Notes under the pieces: model-generated | Seen by the model: the letters and a program-made list of their open reading frames with translations, nothing else | What the model was told of the DNA's origin: nothing | Database searches by the model: none | Position numbers and translations under genes: made by a program | Origin: Tridacna crocea | Lineage: Eukaryota > Mollusca > Bivalvia > Cardiida > Cardiidae | Length of the DNA: 64,000 nucleotides | NCBI GenBank assembly: GCA_943736015.1 | Contig: OX031065.1 | Location: forward strand, 1,991,501 to 2,055,500 | Reading direction: 5' to 3' | Shown here: in pieces, positions 8,633 through 20,600 of the stretch | How the letters are laid out: every line of letters begins with the position of its first letter | Numbering within the stretch: position 1 is the first letter of the stretch

Positions 8633-11600
8633 CTGAAATAAATGAAAATATGAGTTCATATATTTATGTTACTTGGGAATTAATAACTTGGTGTTTTTTC
8701 GCCACTATCAACCTTACTTCAGTCATATCACAGAAATGGCTTGCCTATTCATGTATGTCCTGTTTCTCAGTAGGCTAGGGGTTTGAAGTGTCATGCCCAT
8801 TAACATTCTCTTGAAAAACCCATTGCTTCCAGTAAAGCTTGAACCCAGGGCCTCTTAGTAATGAGTCCAGCACTTTACAACCAAGCCACACGGGACCCAC
8901 TGTCACTTGGATTACATCAGAGACCTACAGTATATCATGTGAAGACAACTGAATGAGCTATGGGGCCACGTCAAGTAATTTCTCCTGTTGTTGAAAACCA
9001 AGGTAACAAGAGCACAACATGTGGGTGCCAACCCTCTGCTAAAAGTGCTTGATTTTCAATAATAATCCTTTGCAGAAAAAAGGGACATATTTTTGTCAAA
9101 AATATTTTGAAGGTTACCTGCCACTGTTGCGTAACTTGCACAGTTTCTGTTATCAGTGTATTCAGTAATAAAAGAGATATTGCAGGATGTCAAAGTTTTC
9201 ACACTACTCTGCACTGATACAGATAATCAATAAAGGGCTATGACAATAACTTATTGTTTTCTTCCAAATCACCCATGCAAAAATATTTTCTCTTTCGACT
9301 GAAATAGGTCTTGTGGCTACCCACTATAGTTTTCTCATTGTAACATTTTTAACCCTTTCCTCCATAGATACTCATTTCTACACATTGCTTGTAGGAGCCT
9401 TTGGAAAACATTGTGGCAAAAGGTGAAATTGCTCATGACGAGCAATTTCACCTTTTACTACAATGTTTTCTATGCTATCAAAAGGTGTCATATACACATA
9501 AGAAAGAGCTTCATCCTTGCTGTTATTTTGGGTGAATTAGAGATACAATAGAAATGTCTTATGGGGTAAATGGTTAAAGAATAAAAACATAATTTAATGC
9601 AGGAATGTATCAGAATTTGTTGACCCACTCTTATCTGGACCATTGTAAAAAGCACTGTGTTAATTTGAAAAAAAAAACCGGCCTAATCTGGCTGATTTGC
9701 TTTGGCCATTTTTCTCAAATACAAGACGAAAGGCTCCTTTTTGCAGCAACCTTGTGTTTTACACTGTGAAAAAAAAAAGGTGAAACAGTCAGCCTAAGAC
9801 ATCTTAACGTATCTGTTACATACATTTCTATTTTGGTTTTGCTCTTTTTGCTTACAAAAAATGGGAGACCACGCTTTCAAAAGAATTCCTTTGTAAAGAT
9901 GGTAAGAAAAGAGGTAAACTTGGTAAAGACTTAACCCATTACCAAACGACAAAATTTTAGACTGGTCCAAATTGAAAGCATTTGCAGACGACAAAATAAA
10001 AGTGACTGAAAATTTGAAATTTGTTTTGTGAAGGGTAGAAAACATTGTGGGAAAAGGACAAAATGCTGGTAACCAGCATTTTCTCCTTTTCCCACAATGT
10101 TTTCTAAAGGCGTCTTCTCAAGGGCGTCAAAAGTAGGGATTGTGTGGTAATGGGTTAATGTATCTGTTACATACATTTTTATTTTGGTTTTACTCTTTTT
10201 GCTAACAAAAAAGTGGGAGACCACGCTTTCAAAAGAATTCCTTTGTAAAAATGGTAAGAAAAGAGGTAGACTTGGTAAAGGCTTAAAGAAAAAGTTTTAA
10301 AGATGCAAACCTAACAACCCTGAGTGACTGGACTGTTTCTACTGTATATGTATCATAAAGTATCTGTAATTCAATCAACCTGTAAACCGGTAAAAAAAGA
10401 GTTGTAATGAATGAATGAAAGAATGTTGTTTTATGGCGCATCGACAGCTTTGGTCATTTAGCGCGCATATCTACGTTAAAAGATAATAAATGTGGAGTTA
10501 TTTAAACTGAATAAAGTTTGAATGACAATAAAAGAATTGAATTAAGAAAATTTAATACATATCGAGTTACAGGGCAATCCCTATATACTCAAGTTTTAAA
10601 TGATAAGAACTGAATTAAGAAGTATGCGTAAAGGGCTTTATCGAGTTACAGGGCAATCCCCATATACTCAAAAGTTTTAAATGATAAGATTTAAGAATGT
10701 GATAAAAAGGTTAAAACTCAATGCTGGTTTGATAAAAAGAAGTTTTTAAATGAAAAAAAAAAAAAGAAATGTGTCATTTATAATGTGCATAAAAGAGTGT
10801 AGGACAAAACCCCCCATGGACAAAACCCCCCTAGGACAAAACCCCCCTAGGATAAAAGCCCCCTAGGACAAAACCCCCATCATATATAAAAAGCATATAA
10901 ATTTGAGAAAACACACATAAATTGCAAACAGTTTTAAAGTATTGAAAACAAGTCTGTTTGATTTAAGGAAAAAAATCAAACATGAAAGGCAAAAAATGAT
11001 TTAGATATTATCTTATTTTAATTTGTACCTTAAGTTTGTTGATGATTTCAATTGATATATCAAACCCTATGCAGACTTGGGTAAGACAGGTGTTGAGAAG
11101 GGATTAAGACACCTGATTTGCAAGTTTACACCTGTCATATTCACTAATATTTAGTAGTAGATTTGAACATATAAAAGCACCAAATAAGAAAAAAAAAATC
11201 CTTTGATTAATATATAAATGATTTTTTCCATTGTATGATTGCATTTATAATTTATTATGAATTTATTATGAATATATTGAGAAAAAAACACGTTTTTGGT
11301 CATAAAGCAAATTTTTAAGAAAAAAAATTATTTAAATCATTATTACATAAAACATTATTTTTTACAACCCCCACAAGTATTTAAAGCAGTAAATTTTATT
11401 CAACTTTAAAATGATTGTAAAAAAAAAATCATTTTAAAACCATGGGGGTTTTGTCCACTTTTCAGTTAAGGGTATGGGGTTTTGTCCAGGGGGGTTTTGT
11501 CCATGTGTGTTTTGTCCTAGGGGGGTTTTGTCCTAGGGGGGTTTTGTCCGTACCCCGCATAAAATAAGATATTGAGTGGCTGGGCGTCCCTGCCTACTCC

Positions 11601-14600
11601 AAAGCATTCCGACATCTGTGCAAATTGTCGCGCAGTCCGCACAGGCTAATCCGAGGCAGCACTTTACGACTATATTATTAGTTGTCCGGTCAGCTGGCAG
11701 GGGACTTAGAAACCTCTTCACGGTTGTAGTGAATCATGTCAGCTCCAACCGAAGGCAAGGTGGCCATATGATTTGACACAGCCTTGAACAAGTTTTCAAG
11801 TCCCCTGCCACCTCACTGTACAACAAATTTATTATACTGCAAAGTTTTACTCTTTCAAAGCACATTAAGCGAAATTTTCCTGTATTATAATCTCACGAAT
11901 CGAATATGCTGACAAAATAGAAATTACCTTCTGAAAGCCCCAATTCAATGAAAATTGACGTCACTGGAAAGTGACCTCACTAAAACATGCAGTTTGGTGC
12001 ATAAATGTGCAGTCTGGTGATCAATCGACGCCGCCATTTTGGATGTTGTGTTGCATGTGTAGTGATGTTTACAGGGCACTCAAAAGGGAAAATGGTTTCA
12101 CGTGATTTTTGCCAGGGAACATGATATACTCGTATATGTTCCCGTCATGTTAACCAATCAGATCATGAGAAATTTCTTTTCAGTATAATAATATTATTCT
12201 GTCAGATCACATGAAATTTCTTTTCAGTATAATAATAGTTTTTGTGCTACAGTAGACTGGCACAAAGCAGAGAATTATATTAAACCTGAAAGTCTTGTTT
12301 TGGATAAGTCTGTGCAAACTGCCCGAGCAGACTTATCCTACACTGCACTTTTTGCTTATGTCCAAATGCTCCTTTCTGTATGTTGCAGGCTGTATACTTT
12401 TTGATAAAAGGTACAAGTGTAACTTAATCAAGAAAAATATTTACAGAAATCAAACCATACCTTATTTTCAAACACATGGCATCACATTTAGCAAACAACC
12501 ATTCTGTGGTTATTGTATCAAGCTCTGTCTGATTCTGTAATTTGTATTTTGTGAATAACTTCTCTAACAATTTAAGTGACTCTATCAGTTTCTGCAATAA
12601 AAACTTGGATTTAGTACAAACATATAAATACTGGGCTATGCTCTGTTAAAAGGAGATTTAATGGATCTGAAAAATTATTGGTAGGAAAAACACTCAAGTA
12701 CATGTAGTTAACTCATTACCAAACGACAAGATTTTGGACACATCCAAATTGAAACCATTAGCAGACGACAAAATAAAAGTGACTGTAAATTTGAAATTTG
12801 TTTTGTGAAGAGTAGAAAACATTGACGGAAAAGGAAAAAAATGCTGGTTACCAGCATTTTCTCCTTTTCCCACAATGTTTTCTAAAGGCTTCTTTCTCAG
12901 GGATTGTGTGGTAATGGGTTGACTCTTAAACCTTTCCCAAACAATCCCTGGTTTTTACAGGTCAGGAATAGAAGTCTTTTGAAAACACTGTGGGAAAAGG
13001 AGAAAATGCTGGTAACCAGCATTTCCTCCTTTTCCCACAATGTTTTCTACCCTATCATATAGAAAAATCATCTTTTTAGCAACTCTTAAGTTGTCATCTG
13101 CAGAATGCTGTCAGTTTGGTGTGTCCTATATTTGCCATTTGGGAAAGAGTTAACCAAACGGCAAAATTTCAGACAACTCCCAAATTGAAAGCTTTGCAGA
13201 ACTACAACAAAATACCCAGTAAGAGTGATTCAAAATTTGAAATTTGTTTTGGTAAGGGTAAAAACAGTGTGGGAAAAGTAGAAAATGCTGCCTACCAGCA
13301 TTTTCTCCTTTTCCAACAAAGTTTTCAAAAGGCTTCTTTCATATACTTGTGACTTCAAGGGTAACCTTGACCTTGGACCTACTCAAGAAGATGGTTCAAA
13401 TGGCACTTGCTGCAAAACTCGCAAATGGCACTTGCAGGGTTCGAAATTCCCACATATTTACTCGCAAAATGCAAGCCAGAATTGGAAAATGCGAGTTGAA
13501 ATGTCAAGCACTTGCAAAAAAATGCGAGTGCAAATTATTGAAGAACAGTTACGGAATGTACTTAATTTCATATGTGAATACAAAAAACAAGAGGGCCATT
13601 GGCCCTGGAACGCACACCTTTGACTAAGGCTTATGAATGAAATTCAATACTTTGAGCAACTTTGGTAAAGCTTCACCCAAGGAACATCCCTACCAAGTTG
13701 CATCAAGATTGGCCCAGTGGGTTAGGAGAAGAAGATATTTAAAGAAATTGTTGACGGGCGACAGACGCCGGACATAGGGCAATCAAATATCATAAAGCTC
13801 TACACCTTCCAGTTTCAAAGAAGAATTTTACATTTTCCTTTTTTGTCCTATGTTCGAACTTATGGTCCCTGGGCATGGGTCACTTTTAACCAAAGCAGCA
13901 TCCTTGGAACAAACTTGGAACAAACTTGGTAGAGGTCCACTCAAAGATGCTACATACCAAGTATTAAGGCTCTACACCTTCCCGTTTAAGAGAAAAAGAA
14001 ATTTAAAATTTTTCTTCTTTTTCTTCTTTGTTCCTATGTTCCAACGTGTAACCTCCAGGGCAGGGCCGGTTTAAATGCCAGGGACATCATATGACCAAAC
14101 TTGGTAGAGGTCCACTAGAAGATTCTGCATACCAAATATCAAAGCTCTGCACCTTCAAGTTTCAGAGAAGATTTCTAAAGTTTTCCTTCTTTGTTGCTAT
14201 GTTCGAACCTGTGACCTCCCGAGGCAGGGCCAGTTTTGACTCCAAGGGCCCAACTTGGTAGAGATCCACTAGGAATTGCTACATGCCAAATATCAGCTCT
14301 ATGCCTTCTAGTTATAGAGAAGAAGAATCTTAAAATTTCCATTCATTGTTCCTATGTTCGAACTTGTGACCATCGGGGCAGGGCCAGTTTTGACCCCACG
14401 GGCATGATTTGAACAAACTTGGTAGAGGTTCACTAGGAGATGCCACATACCAAATATCAAAGCTCTATGCCATCTAGTTTCAGAGAAGAAGAAATTTAAA
14501 GTTTTCCTTTTTTGTTCATATGTTCAAACTAGTGACCCCCGGGGTGGGGCCAGTTTTGACCCAAGGGACATTATTTGAATAAACTTGGTAGAGGTCCACT

Positions 14601-17600
14601 AGGAGATACAACAGACCAAATATCAAAGCTCTATGCTTTCTAGTTTCTGAGGAAAAGAATTTTAAAGTTTTCCTTCTTTGTTCCTATGCTCAAATTTGCG
14701 ATCCCCGGGGTGGTGCCAGTTTTGACCCCAGGGACATAATTTGAACAAACTTGGTAGAGGTCCACTAGGAGATGGCACATATTAAATATCAAAGCTCTAC
14801 GCCTTCAAGTTTCAGAGGAGAAGATTTTTAAAGTTTTCCTTCTTTGTTCCTATGCTCAAACTTGTGACCCCCAGGGTGGGGCCAGTTTTGACCCCAGGGG
14901 CATAATTTGAACAAACTTGGTAGAGGTCCACTAGGAGATGTCACATACTAAATATCAAAGCTCTACGCCTTCAAGTTTCACAGGAGAAGATTTTTAAAGT
15001 TTTCCTTCTTTGTTCCTATGCTCAAACTTGTGACCCCTGGGGTGGGGCCAGTTTTGAACCCAGGGACATAATTTGAACAAACTTGGTAGAGGTCCACTAG
15101 GAGATGCTACATACCAAATATCAAAGCTCTACCCCTTCTAGTTTCAGAGGAGAAGATTTTTAAAGTTTTCCTTCTTTGTTCCTATGCTCAAATGCGCTAA
15201 AACGCGTTATCCCCCGGGGCTGGGCCATTTTTCATCCTAGGGGCGTAATTTGAACAAACTTGGTAGAGGTTCATTGGGAGATGCTTCAGACCAAATATCA
15301 AAGCTCTACCCCTTCTAGTTTCAAAGGAGAAGATTTTCAAAGATTTAGTTTTTTTTTTTTTTGTTGCCATGGCAACCAGAGTTATGGGTGGAATTAAATT
15401 CTTTGAACAATTTTGGTAGAGCTTCACCCAAGGAACATTCCTGCCAAGTTTCATGAAAATTGGCCTAGTGGTTTAGGAGGAGAAGATGTTTAAAGAAATT
15501 GTTGACGGACGACGGACGCCGGACATTGGGCGATCACAATAGCTCACCTTTAGCACTTTGTGCTAAGATGAGCTAAAAAGGGTTATTCTTTTCGTTCTAG
15601 ATTAACATTGGTCATATTGCACTGAGAATGCCCTTCGACAGCTATTGATAATCAGCCTATACATGTCGCCATTGAAGCCTATAGCTACGAGAAGCAAGTC
15701 GGACGTGGTGGAATCGCTAAACCAGTTACCGAACAGGCAGATATTCGGATGTGACACGTCCATATTTCATTTACAAAATCGTCCACCATTGTAAGTTTGA
15801 TTGAAATTTAACTTGGCAGTAGAACAGAAATTCAACTGGAATTGAACTGATTTTTAAATGAGGGTTTTAATGTCAATTAACGTTCCTTTTGTTTTGTTGT
15901 TGTCTCGGTTGACAGGTTACGTTATAGAATAGAACTGAAGAGTTTGTACTGGCCATTCCTTCTTTACAATTGTTAGGCAAGCTGAGCTTTAAAAAAAAAG
16001 TCCAGTTTTAATTTTGCAAGTGGAAATAAAAGCCACTTGCTAATATTTGAAAGTGGATGAAAAAATGAAATTCGAACCCTGACTTGTACTTGGGAACAGA
16101 ACGAGAATAATTGTGCTACGCAATCCTGAAATCTATCCACATATGTAGAAGTTTTTATCCAGAAAAATATGGACAGATAAATACATGCTCCACCCTTCAC
16201 TATAGGGGATGACTGATTGTATGGTGTTTAACAAAGGGGCCAGTGCACTTATCTATGTGTTACTGGAAATTCTTTTACCAGAACTTCAAACAATTTTCTT
16301 TCTAAGCCACCGGCTGCTTTCCCACATGATCATTGTTGAAATAATGGTCAGCAGTGGGAGAGGAATGAATCCTGTCGAAGTAATTGGCCGAGCCAGGGGT
16401 CATGGCCAGGGATTGAACCCTGGACTCTGTGTTCTCAAGTCCTAAGCTATAGGGGAGTGATCTTCAAGTGTGACCTTGAGCTTGGACCTACCCCCAAAAA
16501 TAGTTTAAATGTCACTTCTACTGACATAAGGAATAATTGTGCCACATTATTCTTAAATCCATCCATAAATGTAGAAGTTTTGGTCCAGACTGACAAATCT
16601 GGATGGACAGACAGATAGATAGACATACACACCCACAGACACGACATTGTGACAAAGGTGTCTCACTCATTAAAAGCACACTCAAGAAATAAGGATTGTT
16701 TGATAAAAGACAAATCTGATGAAATGTCAACTTCATTAATTTAGCGCTCAAAACATTAATGAATTTCTAACAACCAAAATGTGTTTTTTATCGGCACTGT
16801 TTACCTGGTAGTATAATGAAAACTGTTTCTCTCGTTTCCAATAATCATCCTTCAACAAAGCCTGTTCCTCCTTTAAGTATTGTATATCTGACTCGACTAT
16901 GGCTGGTAGTTGGAATGATTTGGCAAACATTAGTTTACTGCCATCTGTGTGAAATCAGAAGTAGAAAATTAACCAGTTACTACACGAGCCCGAGAAGAAG
17001 GCTTTTGAAAACATGGTGGAACTAGCACTTGTTTTTCTACAAAAAAGCAGGTCTTCCCACCCACCTTTTGGTGCCAGAAGGATTAATAATCCATAATAAA
17101 GTTAATAACATTTTTCCCAGATTTCTATCGTGGACATGAATTGGTATGTAAAATGACTAGGGAAAATAATCAATGGGAAATAACTCAAAAATATACAAGC
17201 CAGAGTTATGGTTTTTGTGCATGAAACTTTGCCTTATATTGCTTTACAAATGTATGAAGTTTTATCAAAATATCTTAAAAGGTTTCCAAGTTATGGAGGA
17301 GACACGATTTGCGACAGACAGACACACGGGAAAAAAACAATGTCTACCGAGTCTGATGGAGGGGGGGGGGAAAGACATAAAAAGGAGAAAATGCTGGTAA
17401 CCCAAAATGTTTTCTACCCTTCCCAAAACAAACTTTAATTTTTGAGTCACATTTATTTTGTGGTCTGCAAATGCTTTCAATGAAGACCTGTCTAAAATCT
17501 TGTCACTTGGGAAGGAGTTACTGAATCTGCCTCTAATTTTGCACTTTGTTATTTGGAAGTTGTCTAACCACAGGCTGTAATACATGATGTCAAACAAGAG

Positions 17601-20600
17601 ATCACCTTGTTATGGATGCATAAAACCCATTTTGTCAGACAATAGACTGAATCATGAAGTAGAATTATCCTTTGAAATGCAGAAAAATTAAAGATAAAGA
17701 AAAGCTTGGCTCCTGTAAGCCTGTGCTTGCATGCTTTCAACTTGGACGAGCCAAACCCTAGTGGCTCAGTCAGTTGCGTGCAGGACTTGATAACAGGGGA
17801 CAGAGGGTTCGATCCCTGTGTCCCCACATTTCTTTCTGAGGGTTGATGATATTCATTGCGACAGGATTCATTCCTCTCCAAAGCAGCTTATCATTGTTTC
17901 TACGATTGTTATATGGGAAAGCAGCCTGTGGCTTGGAAAGAAAATTGCATGGAGAACTGGTAGAAGAGACTCCAGGAAAGTATGTATGGGTGCAATGGCT
18001 ACTGCAATATAACTGAAGTAGTGTTGAAAACAGCATTAAATACCAGGTGATCAGTCCATTTAACCCATTACCACACAATCCCTACTTTTGAGAAAGAAGT
18101 CTTTAGAAAACATTGTGGGAAAAGGAGAAAATGCTGGTAAGCAGCATTTTCTCCTTTTCCCACAATGTTTTCTACCCTTCACAAAACAAATTTCAAATTT
18201 TCAGACTGACACTTTTATTTTGTCGTCTGCAAATGCTTTCAGTTTGGACAAGTCTATAATATTGTCGTTTGGTAATGAGTTAAAGAGGATGAATCTAAAT
18301 TTATCATCTGATAAAAAGTTGATGCAGGTTTCGGCATAATATAAGTCCTTCTTTTACCACAATGTTCTTTAGTCCATCAACTGAACCAAGTCCGAATGTG
18401 CCTGTCAAAAATCTTGCTGTCTGATAAGGATTCATGGCATACCTGAAGAAGAGTTCTCCGGATCGTGAGCGACAACTAGGTGTTCACATTTCCGTCTCAA
18501 CCTCTCCTCCATTTCAGGGATCAGGACTTGTTGTAAAGATTCCATGTGCTGAAACATAGAAAATATTCAGCCCTTTACCACACAACCCACGAGTAAAGGA
18601 TTTGTGAAAACATGGATAAAGAAGAAAATGCCAGTGATCAACATACTCCCATATTCCCACATTGTTTAAAAAAAAAATTATTTCATCAGGCCCATAAAAA
18701 CATGGATCATGTGGTAAAAAGTTAACCCTTTACCACACAATCCCAAGTTTAAACACCGTTCCCCAAGAAACATTTGGGGTGAACAGCAATAGAGGTAACT
18801 AGCATTTTATCTATAAATCATTAACAATAATATTTTAGGCTTGTTCGAATCAAAAGCATTTGTAGACGACAAAATAAATATGACTGAAAACTTGAAATTT
18901 GTTTTGTGAAGGGTAGAAAACAATGTTTTCTAAAGGCTTCTTTCTCAGGGTTGTCAAAAGTAGGGATTGTGTGGTAATAGGCTAACCTTTATTTTCTACC
19001 CTTTCAAAGATACATTTCATAATATGTGCAATACTAAATTTGTTTTCCACAAACACTTTCAATTTGGACCAGTCCAAAATGTTGTCTGGTAAAGTGTCAA
19101 TGGATTTCTCGTACCTTCCTGACAGGATTCTGTGTATCCAGATTTTCTCGTGTCAAGCCCAGGGCCGTTACTCTTGAGCTGGGATCTGGACTGAAATCCA
19201 AGTAGTCCCAAACTTCTGCTCTTGTCAGACATTGTTGTAGAATGCTGTAAAACTATTGGATATACCACATAGTTAGTACCACAAACAAATTCATTAAATG
19301 ATTAAACAAATAGAAGATCCTACACGATTGTTTATGTATTATCATTTTTTATAAAATGAGTTTACTGCACGCCTTGGCAAGCGTCATGCTTATTTTAGTC
19401 AACAATTATTATATAAATGATGTTACATAAACATCAATGTGAGATTATATCTATCTCAATATAATGAGTTAAAAACAAAGTTTAGTTTGAAATGTGAACA
19501 TCCACATAAAAATAGCTCTGTGACAAGCACATTGAAAGTAAAATGAGACGAGGGGGTAATTCAAACCATTTCCAAAATTTTTCTGACTTTGAATAACGTA
19601 CACTGCATTTTTTGTTTAACTCCATATCAAATGACAAAATTGTAGACTAGCCAAAATCAGTTAACTGAACATGAAAATCTCAGCATAAACACACTCTTAA
19701 CTACAAAATGACCCGAACCAGGACCAAAAAAAGAGTATAATATGCAAGTCTATTGTCGAAAGTAAGCCATGGATTTAATGCACTGCTAGGGGCAGTTTTA
19801 ACTCTTTATCTAACAACAAAATTATAGTCTGGTGCAAAATGAAAGCATTTGCAGAGAAACAAACGAACGAGTCTAAAAAATTAAAATTCCTTTTGGGAAA
19901 GGTAAAAAACGTTGTGGGAAAAGGGGAAAATGCTAGTTACCAGCATTTCCTCCTTTTCCAACAATATTCTCAAAAGTCTTCTCTCTCGGGATAGTCAAAA
20001 GTAGGGATTGTGTGGTAATGGGTTAACTGACAATGAAAACCATATTATATTTCCACACATAATACATCTCAGCAACAATGACGTCATTTATTTTCCACAA
20101 AAGGGGACAGTAGTACAATTTTCTGTACATGTTTCAGTTGGTTTCACCAGCAAATAAACACATTCATAACTACAAAATGACCAGAACCAGGACCAAAAAA
20201 AAAAGAGTATAATATACAAGTCTATTGTCGAAAAAAAAGCCATGAGTTAAATGCAGTGCTGGGGGTGGTATAGCTCTTTACCAAAATGACAAAATTATAG
20301 TCTGCTGCAAAATGAAAGCATTTGCAGACAACAAAATGAATGAGTCTAAAATATTAAAATTCCATTTGGGAAGGATAGAAAACATTGTGGAAAAAGGAGA
20401 AAATGCTGGTTACCAGCATTTTCTCCTTTTTCCACAATGTTTTCAGAAGGCTTCCTTCTCAGGGTCGTCAAAAGTCAGGGTTGTGTGGTAAAGAGTAAAT
20501 GTGATAAATAAAGTTCTTTGGCGCCTTGACAGCTTTGGTCATTAAGCGCAAATGGCCATATTACAAGATGATGAGATGGAATCGTTTGAGTTTAATTACA

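Larger units (their letters stand above)
19685..20498. repeat. Tandem duplication of a segment including a family A copy
   Basis: The segment CACTC(or CATTC)...AACTACAAAATGACC...GAGTATAATAT...GTCTATTGTCGAAA plus a MITE with the unusual GTCTG(G/C)TGCAAAATGAAAGC arm occurs at 19685-20026 and again at 20160-20498. Confidence 0.8.

Noticed and set aside
19059-19268. Alternative frame over HAUS4 exon 4 starting MSDKSRSLG
   Set aside because: Joining it to exon 5 meets a stop within a few codons, while the ILQQ frame joins both neighbours.
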